Below, piece by piece: positions 25,612 to 35,466 of a stretch of 64,000 nucleotides of DNA. Under the pieces are notes generated by a model, which worked only from the letters and a program-made list of their open reading frames with translations, did no database searches and was not told the origin of the DNA. The number at the start of each line of letters is the position of its first letter. The stretch's first letter is position 1. The translations under genes were made by a program, and so were the position numbers. Location: the NCBI GenBank assembly GCA_016719605.1, contig JADJYW010000029.1:297294-361293 (forward strand), in the 5' to 3' direction. The DNA is from Lewinellaceae bacterium (GTDB lineage: Bacteria; Bacteroidota; Bacteroidia; Chitinophagales; Saprospiraceae).

Positions 25612-28600
25612 GTGACCGGGAATTTGAATTGGTGCCTGACATCCACGTTATCGGCCTGGCTGATAACGGTGGCCGGTTGTTTGGACCTGAAGGCACAAAC
25701 CTTTTCCAGTGGATACGAGCGATTTGATACCGAAAACGGATTGCCGCACCGAGAGGTAAATGCAATTCATGAAGACAAGCGGGGATTCATCTGGTTGGGT
25801 ACGCCGCAGGGTTTGTGCCGCTTCGACGGCCGGCGGTTTCAGACATTCAACGCGCGCACCGATGGTTTTCAGCACGACAATATTTGGAACATACTGGAAG
25901 ATGCCGATGGCTGGTTCTGGTTATTGCCATTGCCGCCTTATGACGATTTTGATATCTGGCATCCCGTCCGGCGCGAACGAACCACCTTTCGGAAAAAATT
26001 TGGCATAAACCCGCCAAACATCGGTGGTTCGGAAGAATTTTTCGGTTCCTATTCCGATTCGTGGGTAAGGTCGAAATCTGACGGAGCCATTTTCACTTTT
26101 TTGAACGACTCGACGCTGATGTCCTGCCATCCGGACCATGGATTGAAAACTGTGGCGACGGAAAAACTGACCAATCCTTTTATCATCGCGGCCGAGACGC
26201 TTGTTTGGGTGCTGAGCGGAATCAATCGCTTGGTGTGCCTGACGCCTTCCGGCAAAACCGTGCGGTCAATTTCGTCGGCCAAGCCGATTGCTTTCGGCGC
26301 CCAGGATGCCCCTAAACCACCGTTTTATTTCTTTGATCGCGACCTTTACGGCACCAAAAAACCCTACCGGATGGATGCTTCAGGACAATCGCACCAACTG
26401 GGGCAAGCCTACCGGCATCCGGTTTTGCTCCACGGGGCCGACAAACCCCATTTGGGGGAAGACCTGATTCTGGACCGTACGGCGATTTTCCGTACAGACG
26501 GCAGGCAGGTACTCGATCTGGCGGCTATATGGAAAACACACGGCCAAACCCTGGAGAACAAAGAGCGAAAAATAGTACGCAGCCTGTACTTCGATCGGAG
26601 CGGCAAACTGTGGATGGGCGGCAGTTTCGGCCTGGAGGTGTTTTCCATTCAAAAAATAATTTTGAACGCTACCTCTGGAAACCCAAGGATTGGGAGTCCA
26701 CACGCGGCATTTGGGCCAATGACAAACGGATATTAGTGAACCGGGAAGCCTACGGGACGTGCATGATCAACCGGAAGACGGGATCGGTGCGGGATGTTTT
26801 TTCCTTTTCCGCGAAATTTGGCTTCTATGCGATCAGCCCATTGCGAGCAGGCGGTTTTGTTGTCGGGCACGACAACCGCTTGTTTTTTATTCATGACGAC
26901 GGCAACCTGATCCGGGACTTGCACACCGAATTCCCCAGCTGGTCGCTTCTGCAACGCCCCGATGGGTCGTTTTGGATTGGATCGGCTACTGGTATCAAGG
27001 TGCTGGACGCCCAAACCGGCGTAATTCAGCCGCTCCACCTTCCGCCTGCTTTTCGGGACCTGGCGGAGGCAGCCGTCATGCATATAGGCGCCGACAGGGC
27101 CGGCCGGGTGTGGGTCTGCTCGAACCGAGGGCTGTTTCGGGCGAATGCTTCCGGCGTAATAGAAGCGCAATATTCCACCTCCGGCAAGGGGCGGTTTTAC
27201 CTGCCGCACAACACGATCCATCATTTTTACGACGACGGGAAAAGCCATCTCTGGCTCGCCAGTGGCGGCGGCGGGCTGATCCGGCTTGCGCCGGATCCGG
27301 CCGACCACAAAGAAGGGGGAGTGCCCGCCCGCCAGTGGACCCTGAACGACGGACTTTCCCATGATGTGGTGTATGCGGTTTACCCCGATCACAAGGGCAA
27401 TCTCTGGCTTAGCAGCGACAAGGGGATCATGCGATTTAACCAGGAAACCGGCAAAGTGAAAACTTACCTCGAACGATCCGGGATCACGCATCACGAGTTC
27501 AACCGAATCGCTCATTTTCAAGATAAGCAAGGGCAACTGTATTTCGGCGGCTTGAACGGGGTGACCGCTTTTCACCCCGATAACCTGCAGAACAATCAGG
27601 ATAGCCCCGACCCTCTTTTAGCCATCGTCGCGTTCGAACAGTTTGACGGCAAACAAGGGAAAGCCGTGGACGGCACGGCCCGCCTCATTGCGTCCAATAC
27701 TATTCGTTTGCAGCCTTCCGATCATTTTTTTAACCTGGAAGTTGCGTTGTTGAGCTTTGAAGATGTGGCCCAAAACCGCTTCGCCTTTCGCCTGGAAGGC
27801 CTGGAGGAAAAATGGAGTTACACCGATAATCCCGTGCTGCGTTTCGGTCGGCTTCCGTTTGGGCAATACCGGCTGGTGGTGAAGGGGCAAGATGCCCTGG
27901 GGCACTGGTCAGAACATCAGCTTCGCCTGACGGTCGAGGTAGTGAAGCCTTTTTACCTGCAAAGTTGGTTCCTCTTGCTGGTCTTCAGCCTGCTGATTGC
28001 CGGTACGGCGGGATATATCAAAATACATACCTGGCAGTTGCGCCAGCGCCAGCGGGAATTGGAGCAATTGGTGGCAGAACGAACCCGGAAAATTTCGGAA
28101 GACAAACAGACCATCGAAAAGCAGACGGAGGAACTGCGCCAGTTGGAAAAGTTGAAATCCCGGTTCTTTGCCAACGTGAGCCACGAACTCCGCACCCCGC
28201 TGACCCTGATGCTCGGGCCGGTAAACAACCTGCTCAAGCGTCCCGATTGGAAAGACAAAGACCGGCAAATGCTTGCGTTGATACAGCGAAACGGTGCGCA
28301 ACTGCTCAAACTCGTTAACGAGATACTCGACCTGTCAAAACTCGAAACCGGACGCATCGAATTGAACCAAAAACCGGTGCTTTTGCTGGATTTTCTCAAG
28401 CCGATGGTGGCGCAGTTCAGTTCCTTCGGCGACAGCGAGCGCGTACATTTCCAGTTTGATTACCGGGCGAACAAGCAGTTGTGCATCCTGCTCGACAAGG
28501 ATAAATTTGAAAAAATAGTCCACAATTTCTTGGCCAACGCGCTCAAATTCACGCCAGAGGGCGGAAAGGTGGCGCTCATTGTGGAGGAAGCCGGAGATGC

Positions 28601-29717
28601 CTTGCTGGTAAAAGTTGCCGATACCGGCCCAGGAATTCACCCCGACGACCTGCCGCATATTTTCGACCGCTTTTACCAGTCAAAATTGCCCGATGTGTCC
28701 GGTCAGGGAGGTACCGGAATCGGACTGTCGCTCTGCAAGGAACTGGCCGTGCTCATGGACGGCAGCGTTTGGGCAGAAAGCGAATACGGTTTCGGGAGCA
28801 AGTTTTACCTCCGGATGCCCATGGAAAAAGCGGACCCGGCAAACGCCCAACCGATACCGGATGCGTCCCAAACGTCGGAACCAGACGCCACACCGGCAGC
28901 CGAGGATAAAGACCCGACGGCAGTTGGCCACGACAAGGCGCATGTCCTGATCATGGAAGACAATGCAGACCTCCGCCGGCTCCTTCAGAGCTACCTGGAA
29001 GAAAAATACCGGATCAGCACGGCGACAAATGGTCGGGAAGGGCTTGCCGCGCTCGCCGCCGGCCTTCGGCCCGACATCATCCTTTCCGACGTGATGATGC
29101 CCGTGATGGACGGCATCCAGATGATCGAACGAATCAAAGAGCAGGATGCGCTGCGGCACATACCCATCATCATGCTCACGGCCCGCACCGATATAAAGGT
29201 AAAAATGAAGGTACTGCGGTTGGGCGTGGACGATTACCTCATCAAGCCCTTTGATGAAGACGAACTGCTTGCCCGAATGGACAACCTGCTTCGATTCTCC
29301 AAAGCCCGCAGCCTGGCTGATTTCGAGGACGAGCCGACGGATTTGTACCATGCCGAAATCGAAGACAGGCAACCGGATAACCCTCCCGGGGTGGTGCTCA
29401 GTACGGACGACACCGATTGGCTCCAAACGGTTGAAGAAACGACCTACGAACACCTGCTGCATTTCAACTTCAACGCCGAACTTCTGGCATCCCGGCTGAA
29501 CCTCAGCACCCGCCAGCTCCAGCGCCGCATCCGACACTGTACCGGCCTGAGCACCAACCAATACATCCAGGAAGCGCGCCTGCAACAAGCACGGGAATTA
29601 CTGGAAGGCGGAACGGTTTTGGTGAAACAAGCCGCTGCCCAGGTTGGGTTCAAGGACGTGAAGTACTTCACCGGGTTGTACAAAACCCGGTTCGGCAAAT
29701 TGCCTTCGGATTCTTGA
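25612..29717 (+). CDS. Hybrid two-component system protein: propeller sensor, histidine kinase, receiver, AraC (one frameshift)
   Basis: About 1,368 residues when joined. After a GTG start with a signal-like stretch (LSAWLITVAGCLDLKA) come Reg_prop repeats of a two-blade periplasmic propeller (for example NGLPHREVNAIHEDKRGFIW). A Y_Y_Y domain (about 27720-27950), one transmembrane helix (27955-28015) and a coiled coil follow. The HisKA domain has its phospho-acceptor His at 28182-28184 (NVSHELRTPLTL). HATPase has DTGPGIHPDDLPHIFDRFYQ and the receiver Asp is at 29088-29090 (DIILSDVMMPVMDG). The C-terminal AraC DNA-binding domain runs from about 29455. The frame breaks at the A-run near 26655, where one extra A joins FSIQK to NNFERYLW. 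HTCS proteins usually control polysaccharide-use loci, but no SusC/D pair is adjacent. Confidence 0.9.
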
Positions 29718-29740
29718 CCGAAGTGCTGTGGCAGCATTCC

Positions 29741-29782
29741 AATGTCCGGATTGTCCCCCATAATGTCCGGATTGTCCCCCAT
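29741..29782. repeat. Perfect 21-bp tandem duplication (AATGTCCGGATTGTCCCCCAT)
   Basis: Two perfect adjacent copies of a 21-base unit starting AATGTCCGGATTG and ending TCCCCCAT, 24 bases past the stop of the HTCS gene. A third partial match (GATTGTCC) follows. Two direct repeats one helical double-turn apart are the usual form of an AraC-type operator, and the upstream gene ends in an AraC domain. Confidence 0.8.
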
Positions 29783-29812
29783 GATTGTCCTGATTCCTCT
29801 CTTTCGCCCATC

Positions 29813-29820
29813 TACCTTTG
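29813..29820 (+). promoter_or_regulatory. -7 box TACCTTTG upstream of the leader hairpin
   Basis: Exact TAnnTTTG match about 235 bases before the propeller gene ATG and about 75 bases before a terminator-like hairpin. Confidence 0.5.
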
Positions 29821-29893
29821 CCTTTGCAACAGGGCTTGGTGGAATTGATACGCTTTCCCTACCCTACTGTTCATCCTCCCACCGATTCGATGC

Positions 29894-29949
29894 CCGGAGT
29901 TTTAGCGCCGGTGATCATTGTCACACTACTTTAATACTCCGGTTTTTTT
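29894..29949 (+). terminator. Terminator-like hairpin in the leader of the propeller/HYR gene
   Basis: CCGGAGT pairs with ACTCCGG around a 35-base arm that itself contains GTGA/TCAC, and is followed at once by TTTTTTTA. With the promoter box at 29813 this would give a transcript of about 120 bases ending before the gene, meaning either a small RNA or a conditional leader. No known riboswitch class was recognised. Confidence 0.55.
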
Positions 29950-30056
29950 ATGCCGCTTGCCTGACTGGTTTTGCCAGGCACTGCACCGCTTTTTTATCTG
30001 CAGGGTGAGAGAAACCGCAACCGCTCCCGTTTTTTTACTTAAAAAATTTTCAAGAC

Positions 30057-31909
30057 ATGACACCTCTCCTACACAAAAAATATGGCAGCCGCTTCGGCTG
30101 TGTTGCACTGATATGGGTGGCCATATTGCTTTTTCCCGGTTTGGGCGCCGCACAGTGCCCCGCCGATGGCATCACCTGGGCCACCCGCAACGCCGCACAG
30201 GCAAACCAATGGAACCGTGTGACGTATGGCAATGGTTTGTTTGTGGCAGTGGCATCAGATGGAACCAACCGTGTCATGACCAGCCCCGATGGCATTACTT
30301 GGACCGCCCGCAACGCCGCAGCGGCAAACGCTTGGTGGTCTGTAACGTATGGCAATGGTTTGTTTGTGGCAGTGGCTCAAGATGGCGCCAACCGTGTCAT
30401 GACCAGCCCCGATGGCATTACCTGGACTGCCCGCAACGCCGCAGCGGCAAGCAATTGGATTTCCGTGACGTATGCCAATGGCTTGTTTGTGGCAGTGGCA
30501 TGGACTGGTACCAACCGTGTCATGACCAGCCCCGATGGCATCACCTGGACCGCCCGCAACGCCGCAGCGGCAAACCAATGGGTGTCTGTGACGTATGGCA
30601 ATGGCTTGTTTGTGGCAACGGCACAGGCTGGTACCAACCGTGTCATAACCAGCCCTGATGGCATCACCTGGACCGCCCGCAGCGCCCCGGGAGCAACAAA
30701 CTCATGGGAGTGTGTGACATATGGCAATGGCTTGTTTGTGGCAGTGTCATGGAATGGCACCCCAAACCGGGTCATAACCAGCCCAGATGGCATCAACTGG
30801 ACCGCCCGCACCCCTGAGTTCAACACTTGGTATGCTGTGGTGTATGCCAATGGCTTGTTTGTGGCAACTTCAGGTGCCAACCGTGTCATGACCAGCCCCG
30901 ATGGCATCAACTGGACCGCCTACCCCGCCCCACAGGCAAGCGAATGGTATTCTGTGACCTATGGCAATGGCACGTTTGTGGCCGTGTCTCAAAATGGCGC
31001 CAACCGGGTCATGACCAATCCGAGTTTCGTCACCCCCGCTGTATCCATTGTAGCCAACCCCGGCAACACCATCGCCGCCGGCACGAGCGTAACCTTCACC
31101 GCCACGCCCACCAACGGCGGCGCCACGCCTGCCTTCCAATGGAAGAAAAATAATGTAAACGTAGGCACTAACAGCCCCACCTACACCGATGCCACCCTCG
31201 TCAATGGCGATGTGATCACGGTGGTGATGACCAGCAGTGCCCCCTGCGCCCTTCCTGCCACGGCTACAAGCAATCAGATCACGATGACGGTAACGGGGTG
31301 TACTCTACCTGCCTTCACCGCCTGCCCGCCTGCGCCCGTGACCCAGTGCGATGCCGTGGTGACCTACACCGTGGCGGCCAGCGGAATCCCCACGCCTACG
31401 CTGACCTACGCCTTTACAGGCGCAACCACCGGCAGCGGCGGCGGCACAGGCAGCGGAGCGACCTTCAACCAGGGCAACACCACCGTGACGGTGACCGCGA
31501 CAAATTCCTGTGGCGGACCGACTTGCGTATTTACTGTGAGTGTGGCTGCCACCGACAACGACGGCACGGCCGATTGCAACGACGGCTGCCCGAACGACCC
31601 GAACAAAACAGCCCCGGTAATTGCGGTTGTGGCAATTCAGACACCGGCCCACTTACAGTTACCTGCCCGACTTCTGTTCCCGTCATTTCAACCAATCCAA
31701 GCTGCCAAGGCACCATTCCGGATTATACGGCGCTGGCACTTGTCTCCGGCACCGGTTGTGCGACCAGCACGGTGGTACAAACACCGCCACAGGGCACCAT
31801 CGTCAACCCCGGCACAGTAACAATAAAACTTACTGTTACGGATTCCAACTCAGGCGAAACAGCCAACTGCATATTCAATGTAACCGTATCTGGTGGCTGC
31901 GGCAATTGA
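30057..31909 (+). CDS. Secreted propeller-repeat and HYR/TSP3-like surface protein (one frameshift)
   Basis: About 617 residues once joined. The signal peptide covers roughly residues 10-33 (CVALIWVAILLFPGLGAA). Seven near-identical 41-residue repeats follow (DGITWTARNAAAAN...VTYGNGLFVAV..), matching single blades of a beta-propeller. Next is an Ig-like segment (VSIVANPGNTIAAGTSVTFT) and an HYR-like segment, then a thrombospondin-3-like calcium motif (DNDGTADCNDGCPNDPNK). Near 31614 one extra C in CCCC restores the frame into GNCGCGNSDTGPLTVTCPTS and a last HYR-like domain ending GGCGN. There is no T9SS sorting domain at the end, so attachment is unclear. The propeller could form a closed seven-blade ring. 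Ligand unknown. Confidence 0.8.
30160..31020. repeat. Seven tandem 123-bp coding repeats
   Basis: Seven consecutive units of about 41 codons. The first four are almost identical at the DNA level (shared strings such as CATGACCAGCCCCGATGGCA), while the last three are more diverged. This pattern suggests recent unit duplication at the 5' side of the array. Confidence 0.85.
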
Positions 31910-31959
31910 TGAACACGCTGCACAGTTTCTGAAAACATTGAAGCATGTTTTGATAATTC

Positions 31960-31992
31960 GCCCCTCGGCAGATGCGCCGGGGGGCTTTTTTT
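31960..31992 (+). terminator. Rho-independent terminator of the propeller/HYR gene
   Basis: A 10-bp stem GCCCCTCGGC/GCCGGGGGGC (one G-T pair) with a 6-base loop and a T7 run, 51 bases past the stop. Confidence 0.85.
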
Positions 31993-32055
31993 GTTACCGC
32001 ACGGTGCTAATCCCTTAAGCCGCAACCATTTTTAGGTATAAATTCGAGAGTGTTC

Positions 32056-32104
32056 AGCGGCGCGGAGGCGCGGAGTTATAGGCTGTATCTCCGCGGCTCT
32101 GCGG
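32056..32104. repeat. GC-rich inverted repeat (CGCGGAG...CTCCGCG)
   Basis: GCGGCGCGGAGGCGCGGAG on the left and CTCCGCGGCTCTGCGG on the right, with perfect 7-bp arms CGCGGAG at 32069-32075 and CTCCGCG at 32089-32095. The text resembles dispersed intergenic elements of the CTCCGCG/CTCTGCGG type seen in many bacterial genomes; copy number cannot be judged here. Confidence 0.55.
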
Positions 32105-32176
32105 TGAATTTGAATAGCATTCGGAGCAAAAAATGCTCGTTACCCTTTTGATACAACCCCAACTTGCCTTTTGCCA

Positions 32177-32206
32177 TTTGCCTTTGCGCTGCACACCGTA
32201 CTTTTG
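32177..32206 (+). promoter_or_regulatory. serC promoter: TTTG -33 and TACTTTTG -7
   Basis: TTTG (32177-32180) and TACTTTTG (32199-32206) are separated by 18 bases, matching the Bacteroidota housekeeping sigma consensus. The ATG lies 49 bases downstream. Confidence 0.65.
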
Positions 32207-32254
32207 CTCCCGCTTCCGGGACACATCCAAACCAAACGCTCCGGGCTTTTTTAC

Positions 32255-33337
32255 ATGAAAAAACACAACTTCTCCGCCGGCCCGGCTATTCTGCCCGCCC
32301 CCGTACTCAAAGAAGCCGCCAAAGGCGTAGCCAATTACCTCGGCAGTGGCCTGAGTCTCATCGAAATGAGCCACCGCGGCCCCGAATTCACCGCCGTGAT
32401 CGAAGAAGCGACCGCGCTTACAAAGGAACTGCTGAACATCACACCCGACAGCGGATACCAGGTTTTGTGGCTCAGCGGCGGCGCCAGCACCCAGTTTTTT
32501 ATGGCTCCCATGAACCTGCTTGACGCCGGCGAAACCGCTGCATACATAGACACCGGTACCTGGGCAAACAAGGCCATCAAGGAAGCCAAAGCATTCGGGA
32601 ATGTAGAGGTATTGGCCTCGTCCAAAGAGCAGAACTACGCGTTTATTCCCAAGGGTTTCAAGGTGCCCAAACACGCCAAATACCTCCACCTGACCAGCAA
32701 TAATACCATTTTCGGTACCCAGTACCAGCGCATCCCAAAATCGCCCGTACCCATCGTGTGCGATATGTCGTCCGACTTCCTGAGCCGCCCGGTGGAGATT
32801 TCCAACTACGGCCTGATCTACGCAGGCGCGCAAAAAAACCTCGGCCCGGCCGGCACAACGGTGGTCATCGTTCGGGAAAATTTGCTCGGAAAAGTGAACC
32901 GCTACATCCCTACGATGCTCGATTACCGGACGTTCATCAAGGAACACTCTATGTACAATACCCCGCCGGTATTTCCGATCTACGTCTCCATGCTGACCCT
33001 CCGCTGGATCAAAAAAACGGGCGGACTGAAAGCCATGCACCGCCGAAACAAAACCAAAGCGAACCTGCTGTACACGGAAATTGATACCAATCCGCTCTTT
33101 GCCGGTACTGCCGCTCGCGAAGACCGCTCGCTGATGAACGCCTGCTTCGTGATGGCAAAAGGCTACGAAACCCTCGAAAAAGATTTTCTGAAAGAAACCG
33201 AAGCCAACGGTATGATCGGCCTCAAAGGACACCGATCAGTAGGTGGTTTCCGCGCCTCCATCTACAATGCCATGCCGAAAAACAGCGTGCAGGCGTTGGT
33301 GGACCTGATGCGGGATTTTGCCGTACGCAAAGGGTAA
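32255..33337 (+). CDS. serC: Phosphoserine aminotransferase
   Basis: PLP-dependent transamination of 3-phosphohydroxypyruvate to phosphoserine in serine synthesis; it also serves pyridoxine synthesis in some bacteria. 360 residues, the usual size. MKKHNFSAGPAILPAPVLKE starts the protein. VLWLSGGASTQFFMAPMNLL is the cofactor-phosphate region, and LIYAGAQKNLGPAGTTVVIV holds the Schiff-base Lys in the AQKNLGPAG signature. The end GGFRASIYNAMPKNSVQALV is typical. ATG 32255 was chosen for its N-terminal match; the in-frame extension upstream has no family sequence and contains the promoter. Confidence 0.96.
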   Translation: MKKHNFSAGPAILPAPVLKEAAKGVANYLGSGLSLIEMSHRGPEFTAVIEEATALTKELLNITPDSGYQVLWLSGGASTQFFMAPMNLLDAGETAAYIDTGTWANKAIKEAKAFGNVEVLASSKEQNYAFIPKGFKVPKHAKYLHLTSNNTIFGTQYQRIPKSPVPIVCDMSSDFLSRPVEISNYGLIYAGAQKNLGPAGTTVVIVRENLLGKVNRYIPTMLDYRTFIKEHSMYNTPPVFPIYVSMLTLRWIKKTGGLKAMHRRNKTKANLLYTEIDTNPLFAGTAAREDRSLMNACFVMAKGYETLEKDFLKETEANGMIGLKGHRSVGGFRASIYNAMPKNSVQALVDLMRDFAVRKG

Positions 33338-33340
33338 GGA

Positions 33341-35308
33341 TTATTTTTTTGATCGCGCCTTCAGCGCATCTTCTGCCGCCTTAGCCGCTGCTGCCCGGTC
33401 CATCCACGGCCGGGACAGCTCCGGCTGGCCCATATCGTTGTAGGCCGAGCCGATGTAGTGCAGCAAGGTGGAATTTTCGGGTTCGTATTTCAACCCTTCC
33501 TGCCATTGTTCGATGGCCTCCGGAAAACGGCGCTGCATGGCCAGCACGGCGCCCAGGTTGCGCCGGGCATCAATGAAGCGCGGGTTGATGGCTACCGATT
33601 TCCGGTACACGGTTTCGGCAGAGTCCAGCTGCTGGCGCAAGAAGTAGATGAAGCCGAGGTTGGACAGTACCTTGTCGTCGTTCGGACGATGTTTAAGTGC
33701 CTGCTGGTAGTCGGCGAATGCCTGGTCGTACCGGCCCAGTCGGAAATAGGCCAACCCGCGACTCCCGTATGCATCGTGGTAGGCGGGAAACAGTTCCATT
33801 GCGCGGGTATAATACCCGATCGCCTTTTCCACCCAGGCCGTGTCGGTCACCACGTCGGCCCCTTCGTTCATTCCCTCTTTGATGGTCTCGATACCGAGGT
33901 GATAATTCAATTTGGCACAATCCGGCGAATACGGGACATCGGCTTTATACAAGGAGTAACTCGTGTACCAGTCCGGATTGCGCAGCACCGTTTTCACACT
34001 GTATGCCAGCAAGATAGCACCTGCCACGCCCCATACGAGCGTACCCTTGCCATTGGGGTTGCGCACCTGCTCCGAGGCCGGCGTGTCCGGCTCCGGATTT
34101 ATTTTAAACAGGATGACGATCAGCGCCGCCAAAGCCAGCGCAAAACCCATGGAGGGAACATACAATACCCGTTCGCCGTAGGATGTACCGATGAGCATGA
34201 GCACATTGCTGAACAGCGAAAACGCAATGAGGTAGAACAGAATAGCGAAAGACAAGATGTGCTTTTTGCGCAGGTTCAGCAAGGCCCAGCCGAACATGCC
34301 GGCGTACAAGAAAAAACCGGCCAGTGCCCGCCAGTCGGCAAAAGTCACGAGTTTCATCTGCGGGTAGCCCAGATCGCTGACGAGCGGATGCGGGAAAACG
34401 AGCGTTTTCAGGTACAAGCCGCACATCATAAACGCCGAGGCAAAACGCGTTGCCGGGTCTTTGGCGGCCACGATAAAATTATCGAGCGCCGAATACACCT
34501 CCTGGTAGGGCTGGGCACTCAGCACCTGATGGCGGATAATTAAAAAAATGAGTGCCGGGACAAGGAAAAGCGCCAAAATGCGCAGATTTTGAAAAAATGA
34601 CCGGTCAGTAAAAAACCAGATGGTCATGGGGATCAGTGCCAAAAAGGTGATCGAACTTTCTTTGGAAAACATGGCTACCGTGTACGAAAGTACGCCTGCC
34701 GTCAGCCACCCGGATTTACCGGTTTCGAAGTACCGCCATATCGCGTACAGCGAAGCCGTGCAGAAAAACAGGGCCAGAATTTCATCGAGGCTTTTGATAT
34801 TGGCCACCACCTCCGTGTGTACCGGATGGGCTATAAAAAACAGGACGGCCAACGCCGGCAAAACAGGGTGGTAGATGATCAGTATGCGGCGCCAGGTGAT
34901 CCAGAGCAGCCAGCCGCTCAGGCCGTACATAACGGCATTCATGATATGCCCCACTGCCGGGTTGTCGGGCGAAAGCTGCCATTGCAAGGAAAAAACAAGC
35001 AGGGAGAACGGGCGGTACAGCGACCCGGGACTGTTCCAGGCGCCGTAGCGATACTCCGTAGAAAACATCAGCCCGATATTTTTCAGCCCGCCCTTCGTCA
35101 CCCAGTTTTCCTTGATGACCGAATAGTCGTCCAAACAATAAATATGTCCGAAGGTATTGATATACAGCACAAATCCGAGCGCTGCGGCCAGCAGGCCAAC
35201 CCATGCAGGGCCTAAGGGAAGGGAGTGAGGGCGACCGGAGGCCGCTCCGGTGGGTTGGTTGCGCAAAGACGGTTTTTGGGGCTGCCTGGTTATTTTTCGC
35301 TTTGACAT
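33341..35308 (-). CDS. TMTC-like polytopic membrane protein with TPR repeats
   Basis: 655 residues. A basic N-terminus (MSKRKITRQPQK) is followed by about ten to twelve transmembrane helices. The lumenal signatures are those of TMTC/O-mannosyltransferase relatives: YCLDDYSVIKENWVTKGG, GSLYRPFSLLVFSLQW and AHPVHTEVVANIKSLDEILA. The last 170 residues form three to four TPRs (for example AYGSRGLAYFRLGRYDQAFA, then PNDDKVLSNLGFIYFLRQQL). In eukaryotes TMTC proteins transfer mannose to cadherins. Bacterial homologues are presumed GT-C glycosyltransferases using a polyprenyl-linked sugar, which is inference here. The stop is four bases from the convergent serC stop. TACTTTCG at 35333-35340 (one mismatch) may be its -7 box. 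Confidence 0.8.
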   Translation of the reverse strand: MSKRKITRQPQKPSLRNQPTGAASGRPHSLPLGPAWVGLLAAALGFVLYINTFGHIYCLDDYSVIKENWVTKGGLKNIGLMFSTEYRYGAWNSPGSLYRPFSLLVFSLQWQLSPDNPAVGHIMNAVMYGLSGWLLWITWRRILIIYHPVLPALAVLFFIAHPVHTEVVANIKSLDEILALFFCTASLYAIWRYFETGKSGWLTAGVLSYTVAMFSKESSITFLALIPMTIWFFTDRSFFQNLRILALFLVPALIFLIIRHQVLSAQPYQEVYSALDNFIVAAKDPATRFASAFMMCGLYLKTLVFPHPLVSDLGYPQMKLVTFADWRALAGFFLYAGMFGWALLNLRKKHILSFAILFYLIAFSLFSNVLMLIGTSYGERVLYVPSMGFALALAALIVILFKINPEPDTPASEQVRNPNGKGTLVWGVAGAILLAYSVKTVLRNPDWYTSYSLYKADVPYSPDCAKLNYHLGIETIKEGMNEGADVVTDTAWVEKAIGYYTRAMELFPAYHDAYGSRGLAYFRLGRYDQAFADYQQALKHRPNDDKVLSNLGFIYFLRQQLDSAETVYRKSVAINPRFIDARRNLGAVLAMQRRFPEAIEQWQEGLKYEPENSTLLHYIGSAYNDMGQPELSRPWMDRAAAAKAAEDALKARSKK

Positions 35309-35407
35309 GACTTGGCTGCGTTCATTTCCCGGCGAAAGTAGGCGAAATGCTTGAATCAACTAATGTTAAGGTTTCTCAAAAAATCATGGCAAGTGCACGC
35401 AACTACC

Positions 35408-35415
35408 TACTTTTG
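35408..35415 (+). promoter_or_regulatory. -7 box TACTTTTG for the Cys-rich secreted protein
   Basis: Exact TAnnTTTG match 51 bases before the ATG at 35467. Confidence 0.55.
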
Positions 35416-35466
35416 AACCCGTTTTACACCAGTACTTATTTGATTCACACAAAAATGTTTCTCGTT

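Larger units (their letters stand above)
29718..30056. other. 339-bp gap with tandem 21-mer, promoter box and leader terminator
   Basis: Between the HTCS gene and the propeller/HYR gene. It holds the 21-bp duplication, a TACCTTTG -7 box and a terminator-like hairpin, listed separately. No protein gene was supported. Confidence 0.6.
31910..32254. other. 345-bp intergenic region: terminator, inverted GC repeat, serC promoter
   Basis: Contains the terminator of the propeller gene, a GC-rich inverted repeat and the serC promoter, each listed separately. No gene was seen. Confidence 0.7.

Noticed and set aside
29918..30658. 246-codon frame overlapping the propeller gene in another frame
   Set aside because: Repetitive only because the true gene is repetitive; no signal peptide and it starts before the real ATG.
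30160..31020. CRISPR-like array
   Set aside because: Regular units are 123 bp, in frame and fully coding; no spacer/repeat division and no cas genes.
31960..31992. Riboswitch before serC
   Set aside because: The hairpin and T7 sit 51 bases past the previous stop and upstream of the serC promoter, so it is the terminator of the propeller gene.
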